DNA from: Glebionis coronaria
Taxonomy: Eukaryota > Streptophyta > Magnoliopsida > Asterales > Asteraceae
Assembly (NCBI GenBank): GCA_025667525.1
Contig: CM046875.1
Span: 122,874,340-122,938,339, forward strand
DNA length: 64,000 nucleotides
Reading direction: 5' to 3'
Part shown: positions 23,632 to 36,432 of the stretch, in pieces
How the letters are laid out: each line of letters begins with the position of its first letter
Numbering within the stretch: position 1 is the stretch's first letter
Translations under genes and position numbers: made by a program
The notes under the pieces: generated by a model
Database searches by the model: none
What the model saw: the letters and a program-made list of their open reading frames with translations, nothing else
Told to the model about the DNA's origin: nothing

Positions 23632-25091
23632 CTCCCCCATACTAAACCATTGCCGTGCCCTCACGCAATGCTAGAATAAAGTATCGTAGCATCTCCAAAA
23701 TTCATTTTTATTCACTTTATTGGAATGATAAACTAGCTATACTACTACTATTGCTACTACTTGCGTTTTAGACATAATGTATGATTTTCATCGCAAATTG
23801 GGACGTTTAGCTTCATAGAATAAGAACACGTGAATGCTTCGTTAGAAATAATTTCGTCGTCCTCGATTTTCACCCTAATTCCATGCCAAGCGTGCAACAA
23901 GATCATTGTCATTATAAGTTAGTAATGCTAACACTACTCATATGCCCTAATCACGTACTTATCCTCCCATTATTCCTAAGTTGTATCTCTTATATTTTAT
24001 TATGTCTAGAATGTTTCACGAGGATACATTTTTGACTTATGCGATAATAGAGATTTAGGTCTAAAAATAGAGTCCTAACGGTGTAACTAAGACCACCAAA
24101 TCAATAACCCCTCCTAATAGACAACGATGTTAAAAATTAAGTTGACAAGAAGAATCGATAAACACGGTTTTATAACGGTTTTGAACATGAGACTTATTAC
24201 CAAGACTTTTATACGCCCCCTAACGGAAAGGCCTTATTATCTTTGGTTTACCTCCATCTTTTATTCAACTTCGCCATGAAGCTTTTATTATGACTTCGGT
24301 CTTGCCTTGCCTTTTATTATCCGCCTCATCGGTGGTTTTATTAGCCAAAGACGTATATCCTCACGCTAAAGCGAATTTTGGATCTTTAAAGCTTCGAAGA
24401 TTAAGGCTTAATTCACTTTCAATTTTTGCATAGATTTTAGGCCTTGTGGGGCTTCAAATTGTTTGCTAGATTTAGGTGAGCACTTGAAATCTTATTATTG
24501 GGTGAAGCTTTCAATTATTGGGGTGCCAATACTTCAAAACCGTGACGCTGGCGATACCTTAATGTCTTCCCAATTTAATTACACGGAAGCTACTAGAAAG
24601 GACTAGAAACCCAACAATCCTAACTAAACCGCTAAGTCAATATTTATTAAGAAAAAAATATTTACATGCGAAGGGAGAATAAGCAAATAACGAGAACACA
24701 TGAGTTTTTGAAAGAATACGAGTACTCTACGTTTAGCATAGTAACTTATAATTAACTCTATCATTTCTCGTCCTCATTTAAGAGACTTAGCCTAATGTGT
24801 AGTTAAGGAATCAAAGCTAAGTGCTCAACACGCACGGTCGAGTCAAAAATTACTCTTATTCTCGCCATCGGAAGATCTACATTCGTGTCTTCAAACACTT
24901 ATAGAACATGAGAAAAAAATTAAAATTTGGCCATTTTTAGCCTTATTTTGCAACAAAACGATAAACAAAACATAAACTTTGGAAAGCGTGAAGGTTTGGC
25001 AAGGCAAGTATCTATTCACCCCCCATACTAAAGTTAAACATTGTCCTCAATGTTTCGAGTCTAGGGGTGCAAACACCCCCATACTAGAGAC
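23632..25091 (-). other. D 3' untranslated interior with polypurine tract
   Basis: This 1.46 kb between integrase and the 3' LTR has no coding region; no env-like frame is visible. The minus strand at 23642-23632 reads AGTATGGGGGAG next to the LTR, a good polypurine tract. Similar GTATGGGGG tracts recur at 25020-25030 and 25076-25086. A stem-loop follows the first two (23648-23670, and AAACATTG-TCCT-CAATGTTT at 25036-25055). Confidence 0.7.
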
Positions 25092-25569
25092 TAGGGGTGT
25101 CAAAAAAGTTGACCCGACCTGAACCCGACCCGAACCCGAACCCGAATAATCATATTCGGGTCGGGTCACTCGGGTCTAAAAGCGTATTCGGGTCAATTCG
25201 GGTTGACCCGAATTGACCCGAGTTTTAATTAGGCTCGGGTTCGGGTTATATATTTTTACCCTTGACCCGACTTGACCCGACCCGAGTTGACCCGAACCCG
25301 ACCAACCCGGCTTGACCCGACTAAAATTAGACTTTTTACATTGTTTTAGTACAAAATTAGACCACTTTTTACACTTTTTCCTCAAACTCGGGTTGACCCG
25401 AACCCGAGTTGACCCGACCCGAGTTGACCCGACCCGAATTGACCCGAACCCGAGTGACCCGAGTTCTAATTAGGCTCGGGTTCGGGTTATATATTTTTCA
25501 CCTTTGACCCGACTTGACCCGACCCGAGTTGACCCGAACCCGACCGGGTCAACCCGAATCACACCCCTA
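25092..25569. mobile_element. hAT-type MITE, 478 bp
   Basis: Terminal inverted repeats TAGGGGTGT...ACACCCCTA, with a perfect 8 bp duplication CTAGAGAC at 25084-25091 and 25570-25577. Eight-base duplications and TAGGGGTG-type ends are typical of hAT elements. The interior is built of GACCCGA/TCGGGTC motifs, with one block near 25200-25300 repeated near 25440-25540. It has no transposase, so it is non-autonomous. It interrupts the non-coding 3' region of D and does no damage to its genes. Confidence 0.88.
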
Positions 25570-25577
25570 CTAGAGAC

Positions 25578-25940
25578 GTAGTCGAATGCCTAATCTAGCA
25601 TGGAAAGGGTGTAACCAATAAATTAATAGCCGTTTATCAAGTGTGCTAAAAACCTAAGGTTAGAACAATTAAGGATATATCATGGATATTGAAAAATGTC
25701 TCCAAAGCAAACGATCGAGTGCTCCCATAAAACGAACACGAGAGGCTCCAATCGTGAAGATCATGATCTAAAAACCACAATGCACAAACAACCACGGAAC
25801 AAAGGTTGGAAGGGCACAAATCCCCACACGTAAGCTACATTAGATAGCGATAATATGTACATAGGATAAGCATGGGACTCCCCCACGAGGCACCTCGTTT
25901 TTTATTACCGAGTCATGAGCTCGACTTGATCCCCTCAATA
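25578..25940. other. D non-coding spacer before integrase end
   Basis: About 360 bp between the MITE and the end of the integrase frame. No motif or frame is recognised; it is part of D's 3' untranslated interior. Confidence 0.5.
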
Positions 25941-27060
25941 CTAATTATCATTGGGGAAGGTGACTTGGTCGAGGTAGTTCAAGGATGTAACTTCCCCGCC
26001 AAAGTAGTGCTTCAACCTATGTCCATTCACCTTGAAGTTAGGACCATCATCTTGAGCTAGCTCGATGGTCCCATACGGAAACACTTGAGTCATGGTGAAT
26101 GGACCGGACCAACGGGATTTCAATTTACCGGAAAAGATTTTCAATCTTGAATTAAAAAGCAAAACTTGATCCCCAATGTTAAAAACCCGGTCTTTAATTT
26201 TAGAATCATGCAACTTTTTAGTTTTTTCCTTATAAATCAATGAATTTTCATAAGCAATGTCTCTCAATTCATCTAATTCATTCAATTGCATTTTCCGGTG
26301 TTTTCCTGCGGTCTCCATATCATCATTACAATGCTTTAGGGCCCAATAAGCCTTGTGTTCTAACTCGATAGGCAAATGACAATTCTTTCCATACACAAGC
26401 TTATAGGGAGTGCACCCAATGGGCGTCTTATGAGCGGTCCTAAAGGCCCATAAAGCATCGTCTAACTTATCCGACCAAGATTGTCGGTTTTCCCCAACGG
26501 ATCTCTCCAAGATCCTCTTCAAAGCTCGGTTTGAAATCTCGACTTGCCCACTCGTTTGTGGGTGATAAGCCGTAGAAAGCCGATGTGTAACCCCATATTT
26601 CATTAGAACCCTTTCAAATTGGTCGTTACAAAAATGGGTTCCACGATCGCTTATGATAGCACGAGGGGTTCCAAACCGAGAAAACAATTGCTTCAAAAAC
26701 TTGACTACCACACGAGCATCATTGGTGGGCAAGGCCTTTGCCTCCACCCACTTAGAAAGGTAGTCAACCGCAACGAGAATGTACTTATTACCACGAGATG
26801 ATGGGAACGGCCCCATAAAGTCTATGCCCCAAACGTCAAAGATCTCACATACTTGAATGATATTTTGTGGCATTTCATCTTTTTGTGAGGCTTTTCCTTG
26901 TCGTTGGCATGCATCACACGACTTCACAAGATCTTGTGCATCTCGGTAAATAGTAGGCCAAAAGAAGCCGACATCAAACACCTTCTTAGCCGTGAGATTA
27001 GCACCGTGGTGACCACCCGTGGGTCCCTCATGGCAAGCTCTAAGGATGTTAGAAGCTTCG
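25941..27060 (-). CDS. D integrase
   Basis: The frame 25941-27125 becomes integrase from about 27060 ([12 protein letters not shown]). It shows the zinc-binding H-H-C-C region ([19 protein letters not shown]). The core has DFMGPF (Asp), SDRGTHF (Asp) and [15 protein letters not shown] (Glu), and the C-terminal tail has [11 protein letters not shown]. All catalytic residues are present. A single-base deletion near 27055-27065 puts it out of frame with the RNase H frame upstream; otherwise gag-pol would be almost continuous. It ends at a stop near 25941 with no chromodomain, as expected outside the chromoviruses. Confidence 0.9.
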
Positions 27061-30000
27061 GTGCAAATACACAACGTCGGATGATTTGATCCGCACAAGT
27101 TCGAAACAAGTAAGGGTCGTTCCAAAAGTAGAACTTGACGTCACGAAAGAGTTTTCGTTTTTCTTGAGTCGTCATACCCTTAATGATGAAGTTGCCCGCA
27201 TGGTAATTTGCAAAATCCGCAAACCATGGGGTGGAAGGATCAAGCTTAGAATTCACTACACCAAGTGTCTCGAGCGGAAATGTTTCGGTGATTTCCTTGG
27301 GCTCGTAAACACTTTGGTGAGGATCTTCCAAACGAGAGAGATGATCGGCCGCTAGATTCTCGGCTCCTTTTTTATCAACGATTTTGTGATCAAATTCTTG
27401 AAGGAGGAGAATCCAACGAAGTAATCTCGGCTTAGCATCTTGCTTTTCCATGAGATACTTAATAGCCGAATGGTCCGTATACACTATGCATTTCGTCAAG
27501 ACGAGATAAGGTCGGAATTTCTCAAATGCATACACCACGGCAAGGAACTCCTTTTCTGTTGTAGTGTATTTAAGTTGAGCCTCGGTCATCGTCTTGCTAG
27601 CATAGTGAATAGGCAAGAAGTGCTTATCATGACGTTGCCCCAAAACGGCCCCAATAGCGTAATCACTAGCATCACACATAAGCTCAAAGGGGAGGTTCCA
27701 ATTTGGAGCAACAAGAATGGGAGCTTCGGTAAGTTTCCTCTTAAGGATTTCAAAGGCTCGTACACAATCTTCGTCAAAGACAAAACGTGCCTCTTTTTCA
27801 AGAAGATGTGTAATGGGTCGAGAAATCTTTGAAAAATCCTTGATGAATCGACGATAAAAGCCCGCGTGGCCTAGGAAACTCCTAACTCCTTTGACGGTTT
27901 TGGGATGAGGTAATTTGGCGATGACGTCTACCTTAGCTTGATCTACCTCAATCCCCGCTTTCGAGACCTTGTGCCCTAAGACGATTCCACTCTTAACCAT
28001 AAAATGACATTTTTCCCAATTGAGCACAAGGTTGGTTTCCTCACAACGTTTTAACATTCTCTCTAGATTAGACAAACACGAAGTGAAAGAATCACCAAAC
28101 ACGGAAAAGTCATCCATGAAGAATTCCATCGTCTTCTCGATCATATCATGAAAAATAGCCATCATGCATCGTTGAAAAGTTCCCGGTGCATTGCAATGTC
28201 CGAATGGCATTCTACGATAGGCAAACGTTCCATATGGACACGTAAACGTAGTTTTTTCTTGATCACGAGGATCGATGGGAATTTGGAAGTAACCGGAAAA
28301 ACCATCTAAAAAGCAATAGAAATCGTTTCCCGCAAGACGCTCCAACATTTGGTCCATGAAGGGCAAGGGAAAATGGTCTTTTCGAGTGGCTTCATTCAAC
28401 TTTCGATAGTCAATGCACACTCTCCATCCGGTCACGAGTCTAGTGGGAATCAACTCGTTGGCATCGTTTGGCACAACGGTCATCCCTCCCTTTTTAGGGA
28501 CACAATGAATAGGACTCACCCAAGGGCTATCGGAAATAGGGTAAATCATTCCCGCGTCAAGGAGTTTAAGGACCTCATTTTTGATGACGTCGTGAATTTT
28601 GGGGTTCACCCACCTTTGACTTTGGATTGTGGGCTTGAAATCCTCCTCCATTAAGATTTTGTGGGTACAAAACTTGGGATCGATTCCCTTAATGTCGGAT
28701 AACTTCCACGCAATCGCCCTTTTGTGATCCTTTAGAACATCGACAAGTGCGGTTTTTTCATCATTCGAAAGATCCTTTGCAATAATAACCAGCAACTTGT
28801 CGTCCTCCTCCAAATAGACATATTCGAGGTGAGGAGGTAAATCTTTTAACTCGAGAATAGGTGGTTCCTCAAGTGAAGATTTGGGCTCGATACTCATAAC
28901 CTCCTCGGGTGGAGGAAATGGGAAATCGTTGAGAAAATCCTTGATAATCGAGAAGTCCTCATCGTTATCGAGGTCTTCGTCACAAGTACGTGGAACATTA
29001 CATTCTTCCAACGTAAAACCACCACCTTCAAAAGGAGTGAAGGTTGGTGTCGAATTATCAAGAACTGGATCTAACATAGTGGGATTGCCACTAGTTTCTT
29101 CATCACCAAACCCTAAAACTTCTTGTGAAAATTCCTCGCAAACCACGTCGATCATATCAACGAGGTTTATGGTTGCAACGGAATAAACATGAGAAAGTTG
29201 AGAATTTTGAGTTGCGTTTATAACAAGTTCCTCGTCGTTGAAACGTAAGGTGATCTTTCTAGCATGCACGTCAATTAAAGCCATAGACGTATCTAAAAAC
29301 GAACGACCTAAAATAAGAGGAACTTGAGGATCCGTGGGGATATCAACAACGATAAAGTCTACGGGATAGTAGAACTTCCCCACTTTCACAAAAACCTCTT
29401 CCGCCAAACCACATGCGAGAATCGTGGAATGGTCGGCCAACTCAATAGTCATTCGTGAAGGAGTAAGATTAGGAAGATTGAGCGACTTGAAGATTGCAAG
29501 TGGCATCAAATTAATGCTAGCACCAAGATCGGCCAAGGCATAGCATTCTTCCATATCTTGAATTGCACAAGGGATCAAAAATTTACCGGGATCACCGACT
29601 TTTTGAGGTATGCAATTAAGATAAACCGACGAACAACTAGACATTTGGTGCAATTTCTCCTTGTTGTTCAACATACTCTTAAAGTTAGCGGCAAATCGAG
29701 GCATCATGACCAAAGCATCGGCGAAACTCACATTAAGGTGCAACTCACGAAACATTTTCATAAAAAGCTCAAATTGGTAGTTGTCGCGCTCTTGCCGTTT
29801 CTCCTTCCTAAGTCTCGATGGGTAAGGCAAGGGTGGTGTGGGTTGGGGCGTAGGCATAGCCTTTGGAATCTCGGGTTCCAATGTTGGTAAAGGGTCGACC
29901 GTAGGTGTGGCATGAGCGGTACTTTGTGGGATTGAAATATGCTCCTTTTCGACCACCACCTCGGGTTCTTCCTCAATTTCCTCCACCGTTGGAGTAATTG

Positions 30001-30631
30001 GTTGAGGAGTCGGTTCTTTAAGTGTTTTACCACTTCGTGTGGTAATCACTTTCATCTCTCCCTTCGGGTTTGAAACGGTGTTACTAGGTAGACCACTCGA
30101 AGTAGAGGCTTTGTTCCCCATGACGGCTTCTAAAATTGCATTAAGCTTAGCATCTTGACTATTAAACTTCAAATCTTGACTAGCGGCTTTTTGGTCAATT
30201 CTTTGTTCAAGCCTAGCATGACTTTGTTCAATCTTATTGTTTTGACCTCGAATTTGATTAGCAAAATCATTTTTCAACTCATTTCTCATGTTAAGATTTT
30301 CTTTCACAAAATTTGCTAACTCCTTGGTGTTTTTAGCCGTGTCCCTAGCTTGACTAGCCAATTGCTCTTGAATGTTTTCCAAAATCTTATCATTTGCCGT
30401 GGCGTAATTCAAAAAGTACATTGGAAGTTCTTTAGTGTAAACATTTTGAAAACCTTGACTTGTGTTTTGAAAATTACGGTTTTGATTTTGATTTTGCAAT
30501 TGGCTACTAGTTCCTTGATTCCCATAGTTGTTATTACCCTTAAAATTGTTCCTTTGATTGCTTTGGTAACCAACTTGATTGTTTCGATAATTGTTAGCAT
30601 TTTGATTTGGTGGAAAACCCGGTGGAGTCAA
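27061..30631 (-). CDS. D polyprotein: late gag, protease, RT, RNase H
   Basis: This long open frame runs 30631 to 26924; the last ~45 codons are out of register after the frameshift near 27060. In order: an asparagine/glutamine-rich segment; a coiled-coil-like stretch (residues ~90-165); a Pro/Thr-rich linker; retropepsin with [13 protein letters not shown] and [12 protein letters not shown] with the [30 protein letters not shown] and [11 protein letters not shown] motifs; then RNase H with [26 protein letters not shown] and [11 protein letters not shown]. The FMDD and DLGAS active-site variants are those I associate with Athila/Tat-type elements. It lacks its own start and is presumably made as part of Gag-Pol. 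Confidence 0.92.
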
Positions 30632-30658
30632 TTGATTAGTGCGAGGAACTTGACCGTT

Positions 30659-31711
30659 TTAGTTATAAGTTCCCGCGGCCGCGAAGGCACTCGAAGTGTT
30701 ACCACTGTTGGTAATGCACTCGGAATAATCGTGAGCTCCACCACAATACATACAAGAAACCTCAACCGCTTTAATCGTAGCGGGAGCGGGTTGTTCACCA
30801 ACTTTAAACTCAATTAACAATCCTTTCAACTTATCAGAAATTTTGTTCTCCAAATTAGCCTCGATTTGGCAAGCATCAACGGTGTGTGACAATGAAGGCG
30901 AAGACGAAGACGAAGTCTTACGAACACTCGACGTGCTACGAGGACTATAGACCTTAGACCTATTCTCAATGATTAACAAGGCTTCCTCGCCCGTTTTACA
31001 CAAAAAATTACCACCCGCGGCGGCATTAAGATAATCACGCTCATGATCGTTCAAGCCATTCTAAAACGTGTCAATTTGATGCAAGTCGGAAAAACCATGA
31101 TGAGGACATTCGTGCAACATTTCCTTAAACCTATTCCAAGCCGTTGAAAAACTCTCATTATACTCTTGTGAAAACTTTGAAATCTCGTTTTTCAAGTGCG
31201 TAGTCTTAGAGGGCGGAAAAAATTGGTTCACGAATTTTGAAACGAGATCCTTCCACGTCAATATAGAATTGGGTGGCTCTTTCTCTAACCAAATTTTTGC
31301 GGGCCCCGCTAAGGAATACGGAAAAAGCATCATCTTAATCGAGTCGTTTGAGACGTCCTTAAACTTGCAAGTGGCGGTGAGACCATTAAATTGGCGAATG
31401 TGGTTATGAGGGTTGTCCTTTTCGTCACCTCGAAACTTGTTATTTTGAATCATGGACAATAAACCCGTCTTAACCTCAAAATTCTCCGCAAGGATAGCGG
31501 GAATCACAATCGCTTCTCCATAACCCTCGGTGGGTGCTTGAAGCAACTCCATCATAGTTCGATTAGCCATGGGTGCTTCTTTCACTACAATGGGTTCGTC
31601 AATAGGAGACTCCTCACTAGAAGGAGTGATTGATTTGTTTCTTCGTTTACGAGCACGTCTTGCTTTAGAGAGAGTTTGCATAAACGTCACGTACAACGAG
31701 AAGGCGAGCAA
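30659..31711 (-). pseudogene. D gag (two in-frame stops)
   Basis: Frames 31061-31711 and 30659-31054 are one gag in the same register as the polyprotein at 30631, separated by stops at 31058-31060 and 30656-30658. The capsid part shows FRGDEKDNPHNHIRQF, LAGPAKIWLEKEP, LVSKFVNQFFPPSKT and FKEMLHECPHHGF. The second part has CMYCGGAHDYSEC, a knuckle-like cluster. Translation probably starts at the Met at 31681 (MQTLSKARRARKRRNK) or at 31711. The stops replace residues that look like Tyr/Asn and Gln codons, consistent with point mutation. It is nearly intact. Confidence 0.88.
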
Positions 31712-32407
31712 AGAAGATTCTTTTTGGTGTTTTTACTTTTTCAATTTTTTTGTGGTTTTTGATTGTTTTTACTTTTTTGGATTTTTGGAATGTATTAGGT
31801 AGACACAAATCTACAAATCTCCTCCTTAATCAAATCTCTCGATTAAAGAAGCCTCAAGGAATGAAAACGATCACGTGAAGTGAACGCCTTCGATGACTTT
31901 AGAACGATGGTGGAACACCAAATCGTTCAAGAGGGTTTAATCAATAGAAACCAAGAAAATATATATGATACTTAAGTAATACTTTGGGCGGCAAAACCCT
32001 CGATTAGCTTTCAAAATCAAAATACGCACAAGCAAGCGGAGGAAACGAGGCGGCGCGAAGCACTTAAGAGCCTTTTTCCTTTAGGTCGTGAAATACAACC
32101 GCCTTATACCCACCTTATAGTTTGTATTTCTCAAAATCGAGCTTCACGAAAGTATTTATCTATTTTTTCCTTTTTCTTTGGTTTGAGATTCGAATACAAT
32201 GATTCGGTAATGACCTCCCAAGTCAAGGTTGTGATTTCTCACGTATTTGGAGTACTTGTAAATTTATTGTTCTACGTATACAATATAGTAATAGTATTCA
32301 CAAAAAACGAAAAACCGATAATACGTATTAGTAAAGTGCTACTAATACAATTAGCTATTTATGTCTATATAAAAACAACAATGGTTCAACCAAAACACAA
32401 CACGCCT
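31712..32407 (-). other. D 5' leader
   Basis: About 700 bp between the primer-binding site and gag. No frame or motif is supported. It presumably carries packaging signals, but none can be identified by eye. Confidence 0.55.
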
Positions 32408-32425
32408 CCCCGACAGCGGCGCCAA
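32408..32425 (-). other. Primer-binding site of D
   Basis: The minus strand reads TGGCGCCGCTGTCGGGGA two bases after the 5' LTR end. This TGGCGCCG-type site is typical of Athila/Tat elements (usually assigned to tRNA-Asp). It primes minus-strand synthesis and fixes D's orientation as leftward. Confidence 0.85.
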
Positions 32426-32427
32426 AA

Positions 32428-35400
32428 TGATAGTTGAAGTTTTTACCACTCTTTAGGAAAAGAGCAATAAATAGGGCAAGTGAGCACGACGATTTAGGAA
32501 AACCGTGTGTGTAAGACCCTAAAAGTGAGTTCGTTCTCGAGGAGGCAAGTGCGTTGTGTATTGAATTGATATTGATTTGTGATTATATGATTGAGAAAGA
32601 AGTGGGATTAGAAGAGAAAGACGGTTACAAAGACGAATTAAACTAAGACGAAAAAGGCGATTACGCAAAACCGTAAATAGTGCCAAAATTAAAATTTTAA
32701 CCTAAAAATTCCTAAAAATTACTAAAAATCCCCAATAATATTCTAAGAGTTTAAACAAAAATCCAAACTTGCTAAAACCTTTTAATTAATTAGATAATGA
32801 CTTTTTAATGCTAATTAAAGCCCTAAAAATCACTTTTAATTATTAAAAAGCCTTAAGCAAGATCTTATAGTTTGTAAACCTCAAAAATATCCTAATTAAG
32901 CTAAAAACTATTTTTAACAATTTTAAAACCAAATTAAACTATTTTTAAACACTTAAAAACTATTAAAATCTATTAAATCTTAAATTAATTCTAGAAATTA
33001 ATTGAAAAGTCTTAAAAATTTTTGGAAAGTGACAAAACTCCTAATTAAATGTCCTTAACCTAGGAAAAATGTAAAAACTAAAAAAAATCAAACTTCAATT
33101 TTTAATAATTAAAATAATATTAAAATATTCAAAAAAATAAAAAGTTTATAAATAAATTCTAAAAAATTACAAAAATCCTAAATAATGCAACTAAAACAAA
33201 AATGCAATCCCAATTTTCTGAAACTTATTTGATAGTTTTATATTAAATTTTAAAGTTGCTTAAAAACCCTAAAATCCTATAAAATCAAAAATAAGCTAAA
33301 TTGAAAACCCAAATAGCTGTAAACCTCAAAAATATGATTAAAAACCTAAAAACTATTTTTTCAGATTTTTAATATACCTTTTACTATTTTTTAATGACTT
33401 TCTAAAATAAAAACTTAAAATAATCCTAATAAAATAATTAATAAAGGGAAAAATATACTTTTTGCTCAGAAAAGTCAAAAACCCTAATATAATCCTAGGA
33501 AAAATGCTAAACAAGAAAAAGCTAAAAGAAATAAGCTAGAAATAGCTTATTTAAAAGCTGATGGTCAAATAAGCTATAAAACAAATAACCCTTAAGTAAG
33601 TAATGAAATGAAACTTAAACGTAAAAAACCATCCGGATCACTGGTAAACACGTTACTCCTCCAAACGGGAGGTCGCGTGTTCGAGCCCAGGCCAGGTGAG
33701 TTTTTGCTATTATTTTTTTTTTCTTTTCTAAAGACACAATCCAGTGACCTTGTTAAGCTCAAAAACACAACTCAAATCCAATTTTAACAAGATTGAAGCA
33801 AGGTTGAAACCAAAACGTGCCCAGTTAAGGCAATGTTTCTGATGAACACTTAGAGTGTTAACTTCACTTGTGAAGATTGTCAAGAGGACTTGATTTGTTG
33901 GCGTTTTGATGATGTTTGATGGACAAATGGGGCACCCCTACACTCAGTTGGAGTGTAGGGAGTCAATAGAATGCACAAAAAAAACACAAGTATTACACCA
34001 AATCAAACACAAATGACAATAACAAGTTACTGATGTAGCTTATGTTTCTGATGAGTATTATGTTGATGCACTTAGCATAATAATGAAATTCAACCCTCAA
34101 AATCTTTCATACAAGTGTACCAGATCACACGAAAACCATACACAGTCCTAAACAAACCTATAATCTAGCACTGATTCAGATATGATGCACAAATTCCAAC
34201 AAAATCATATACAATAATGACTTTCTGATTTTTACCACTTAAACCAATTTTCAAGCATGCATATGGTTTAAAACCTACTCAAATTGAAAACCAAGCTAGC
34301 CTAAAACGTATTGACAACCCAAAGAGTGTGTATAACAAGTCTACAAGAAGATTCTAAACAATCTAAACCATTTAAAACACTGATCCAAACACCCCTTTAT
34401 ATTGCTGAAATCAAATTTAACAAAGCAATCCTACTCAAATCTAATTTAAACTGAATCAAGATACCTCTAACATGCATACAATCATAAATTGAGCACAACC
34501 AAACACTTAAACCAACACTTAAACAAATATCATACAGATTCACCAAATTTCATATAAGTCATACAAGTTAAAGTTTTTGGGAACTGAAAAAGGAACTAGG
34601 AAGCTACCTTGTTGGGCCTACATCCAGGCCCAACAGTGACTGAATAGTCACCTCCAAACAAGCCCGGGCTTGTGCTGAACTTGGTTGAGATTCTGATGAA
34701 GTTTTGCTTAACAAAAATGAATAAGATTGGTTCCTCTTTGAATCTGCTAAGAGAAAAGGGAGAAAAGCTTGTGTAAAAGCTTAAGAGCTTGCCCCTAGCT
34801 TATAGATTAAGCTAGAAGGAAACCTTAGCTTATGGGTAAGATTATGATAAACTAAAAAAAGAAATGACCAAACCAATGGCTTATTTAAACTTGGGTACCC
34901 ACTACACCAGAACAAGCCATGGTGTCTTGGACATACACAAGCTCAAATACCATCACACCAACACACTTAATCACCGTTTTATCAGGTTCTGAATGAAATT
35001 TAAGATTTGAGAAAAAAACTTGAAAAGAAAACAGAAACTTGGAAATTTGAAAACCTTTGCTGAAACTTAAACCAAACTCAACATGAAATGTAAAAGGAAC
35101 TCAATCTTTCTCATCAACAAACTCAATACCATTTATATTCCTTCATAAACTGGATTTACAAGGCTTGTGAAAAAGGAGAAAAAATCAAGAACAAACTAAT
35201 GCTAAGTCCTATAATGCCTTTATATAGGCTTACATTTGTTCTAGAAAACTGAAAGAAACTTTAAACCCTAGTATGTAAACTTCCTTCATTGCCCTTGGAT
35301 ATTCTTTGAAGATGCCATAAAGATGCCAAATTTTGAATTTCTCCAAGAACCCATGTGATGATCTTGGCTTGTAGCTGAGATGCCAGTTGTAAAAAGATGA

Positions 35401-36432
35401 TCCCAGCCGTTGGTGTATCCTTTGGGAGCACGAAATTCTTGTGAGTTGTTGATTTTCTGCTGTGAGTTTGTCTTGGAGTAGCAGGGGACCATTGGGGTGG
35501 GTTCCATATTGAGGGTGATGGGTTTTTGGGAGTTGGGATTGGGTTAAGGAAGGTTTAATTTATGATCTGGAAAAATTGGGTGAAAAACCCTTTGTTTTTG
35601 AGTTAATCAGGACTGGAAAAATTAGGGTTTATAGGGTAGTTTAGGAGGGGTTTTAATCTGATTAAGGAGTTGGGATTAATTTAAAAAGTGTTTAGGAGGG
35701 AAGGTTTTATTAAACTCGTTTAATAGTTTAATAGGCTGGTGGGATCTGACGTGGAGTAATGGGGAAAGTTGATTGGTGGAGGGAGTTGGGTGGGTGACGT
35801 GGCAGAAGGTGAGTGGTAGTGAGTGGTTTGTTTGTCTGGGCAGCTTTGTCCCTATACTTCCTTTGTTTCTTCATGTTGTATAAAATGGCACAAACTTCTT
35901 TTCCCTTTGTAAACAAGTTTCATCATTTGGCAATTTTGGCACAAAAACTTAATAAGCTTGAAACAAGGACTAAACATGTAAATTCTTCAATATTCAAGGG
36001 CTGTTTTTGACATGTCTTCATTCTTTAAGGCTTTGACTTGTTTGTTGACTTCTTGGAGGACCATTATTGACAATTTAGTTTTGTTGAGGGACTAAATTTG
36101 CCAATTCTTCAAAGTCAAGGGTCCTTTTTGTAATTTTGACAAACTTTAGGGACCAAACTTGTAATTATGAAGATACAAGGGTATAAAGTGTCAATTCTTC
36201 AAAGTTAGAGGACCAATCTTCATAATTCTTCAAATCTTCAAGGGTTTTCTTTGGAAAATTCTTCATTAGGGCTTGGTTCATCGTGCGGCTTCGTTTCCCG
36301 TGTTCGTTTTTGCATGATTCTTGTGATCTTTTGTCATTTTCTCAATATCCGTACCTAAAATACACAAGCAACAAACACAAGCATATATTTAGGTATTTTG
36401 ATGATATTTAATGCATTTTAAGCCCTATTTGG
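32428..36432 (-). repeat. 5' LTR of element D, outer end truncated
   Basis: Collinear with 19599-23631 from TGATAGTTG to AGCCCTATTTGG. The last ~31 bp of the other copy (the GATGAGACT...AGTCTCATCA hairpin with the LTR terminus) are missing. B gag sequence starts at 36432/36433 with one shared G. As the upstream end in D's orientation, the loss removes the start of U3. The tRNA-like block and the 10 bp stem-loop are retained. Confidence 0.92.
33632..33697 (+). repeat. tRNA-like (SINE-like) block in D 5' LTR
   Basis: The same block as at 20801-20866, in the other LTR, with no base changes seen across the box motifs. Its presence in both LTRs shows it was part of D before this insertion. Confidence 0.45.

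Larger units (their letters stand above)
19599..36432 (-). mobile_element. Element D: Athila-like Ty3/gypsy retrotransposon
   Basis: LTRs at 19599-23631 and 32428-36432 flank an interior with PBS (32408-32425), gag (to 31711), one long protease-RT-RNase H frame, integrase (to 25941) and a polypurine tract (23632-23642), all leftward. It is inserted in the decayed interior of C at 19598. The right LTR lacks its outermost ~31 bp and is fused to B gag sequence, so no target duplication can be seen. LTR divergence is about 1.5% by eye over the first 1.1 kb. This is the most intact element in the window. Confidence 0.9.

Noticed and set aside
27086..30817. Many plus-strand frames of 80-155 codons opposite D gag-pol
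   Set aside because: Antisense shadows of a long coding frame; no recognisable domains.
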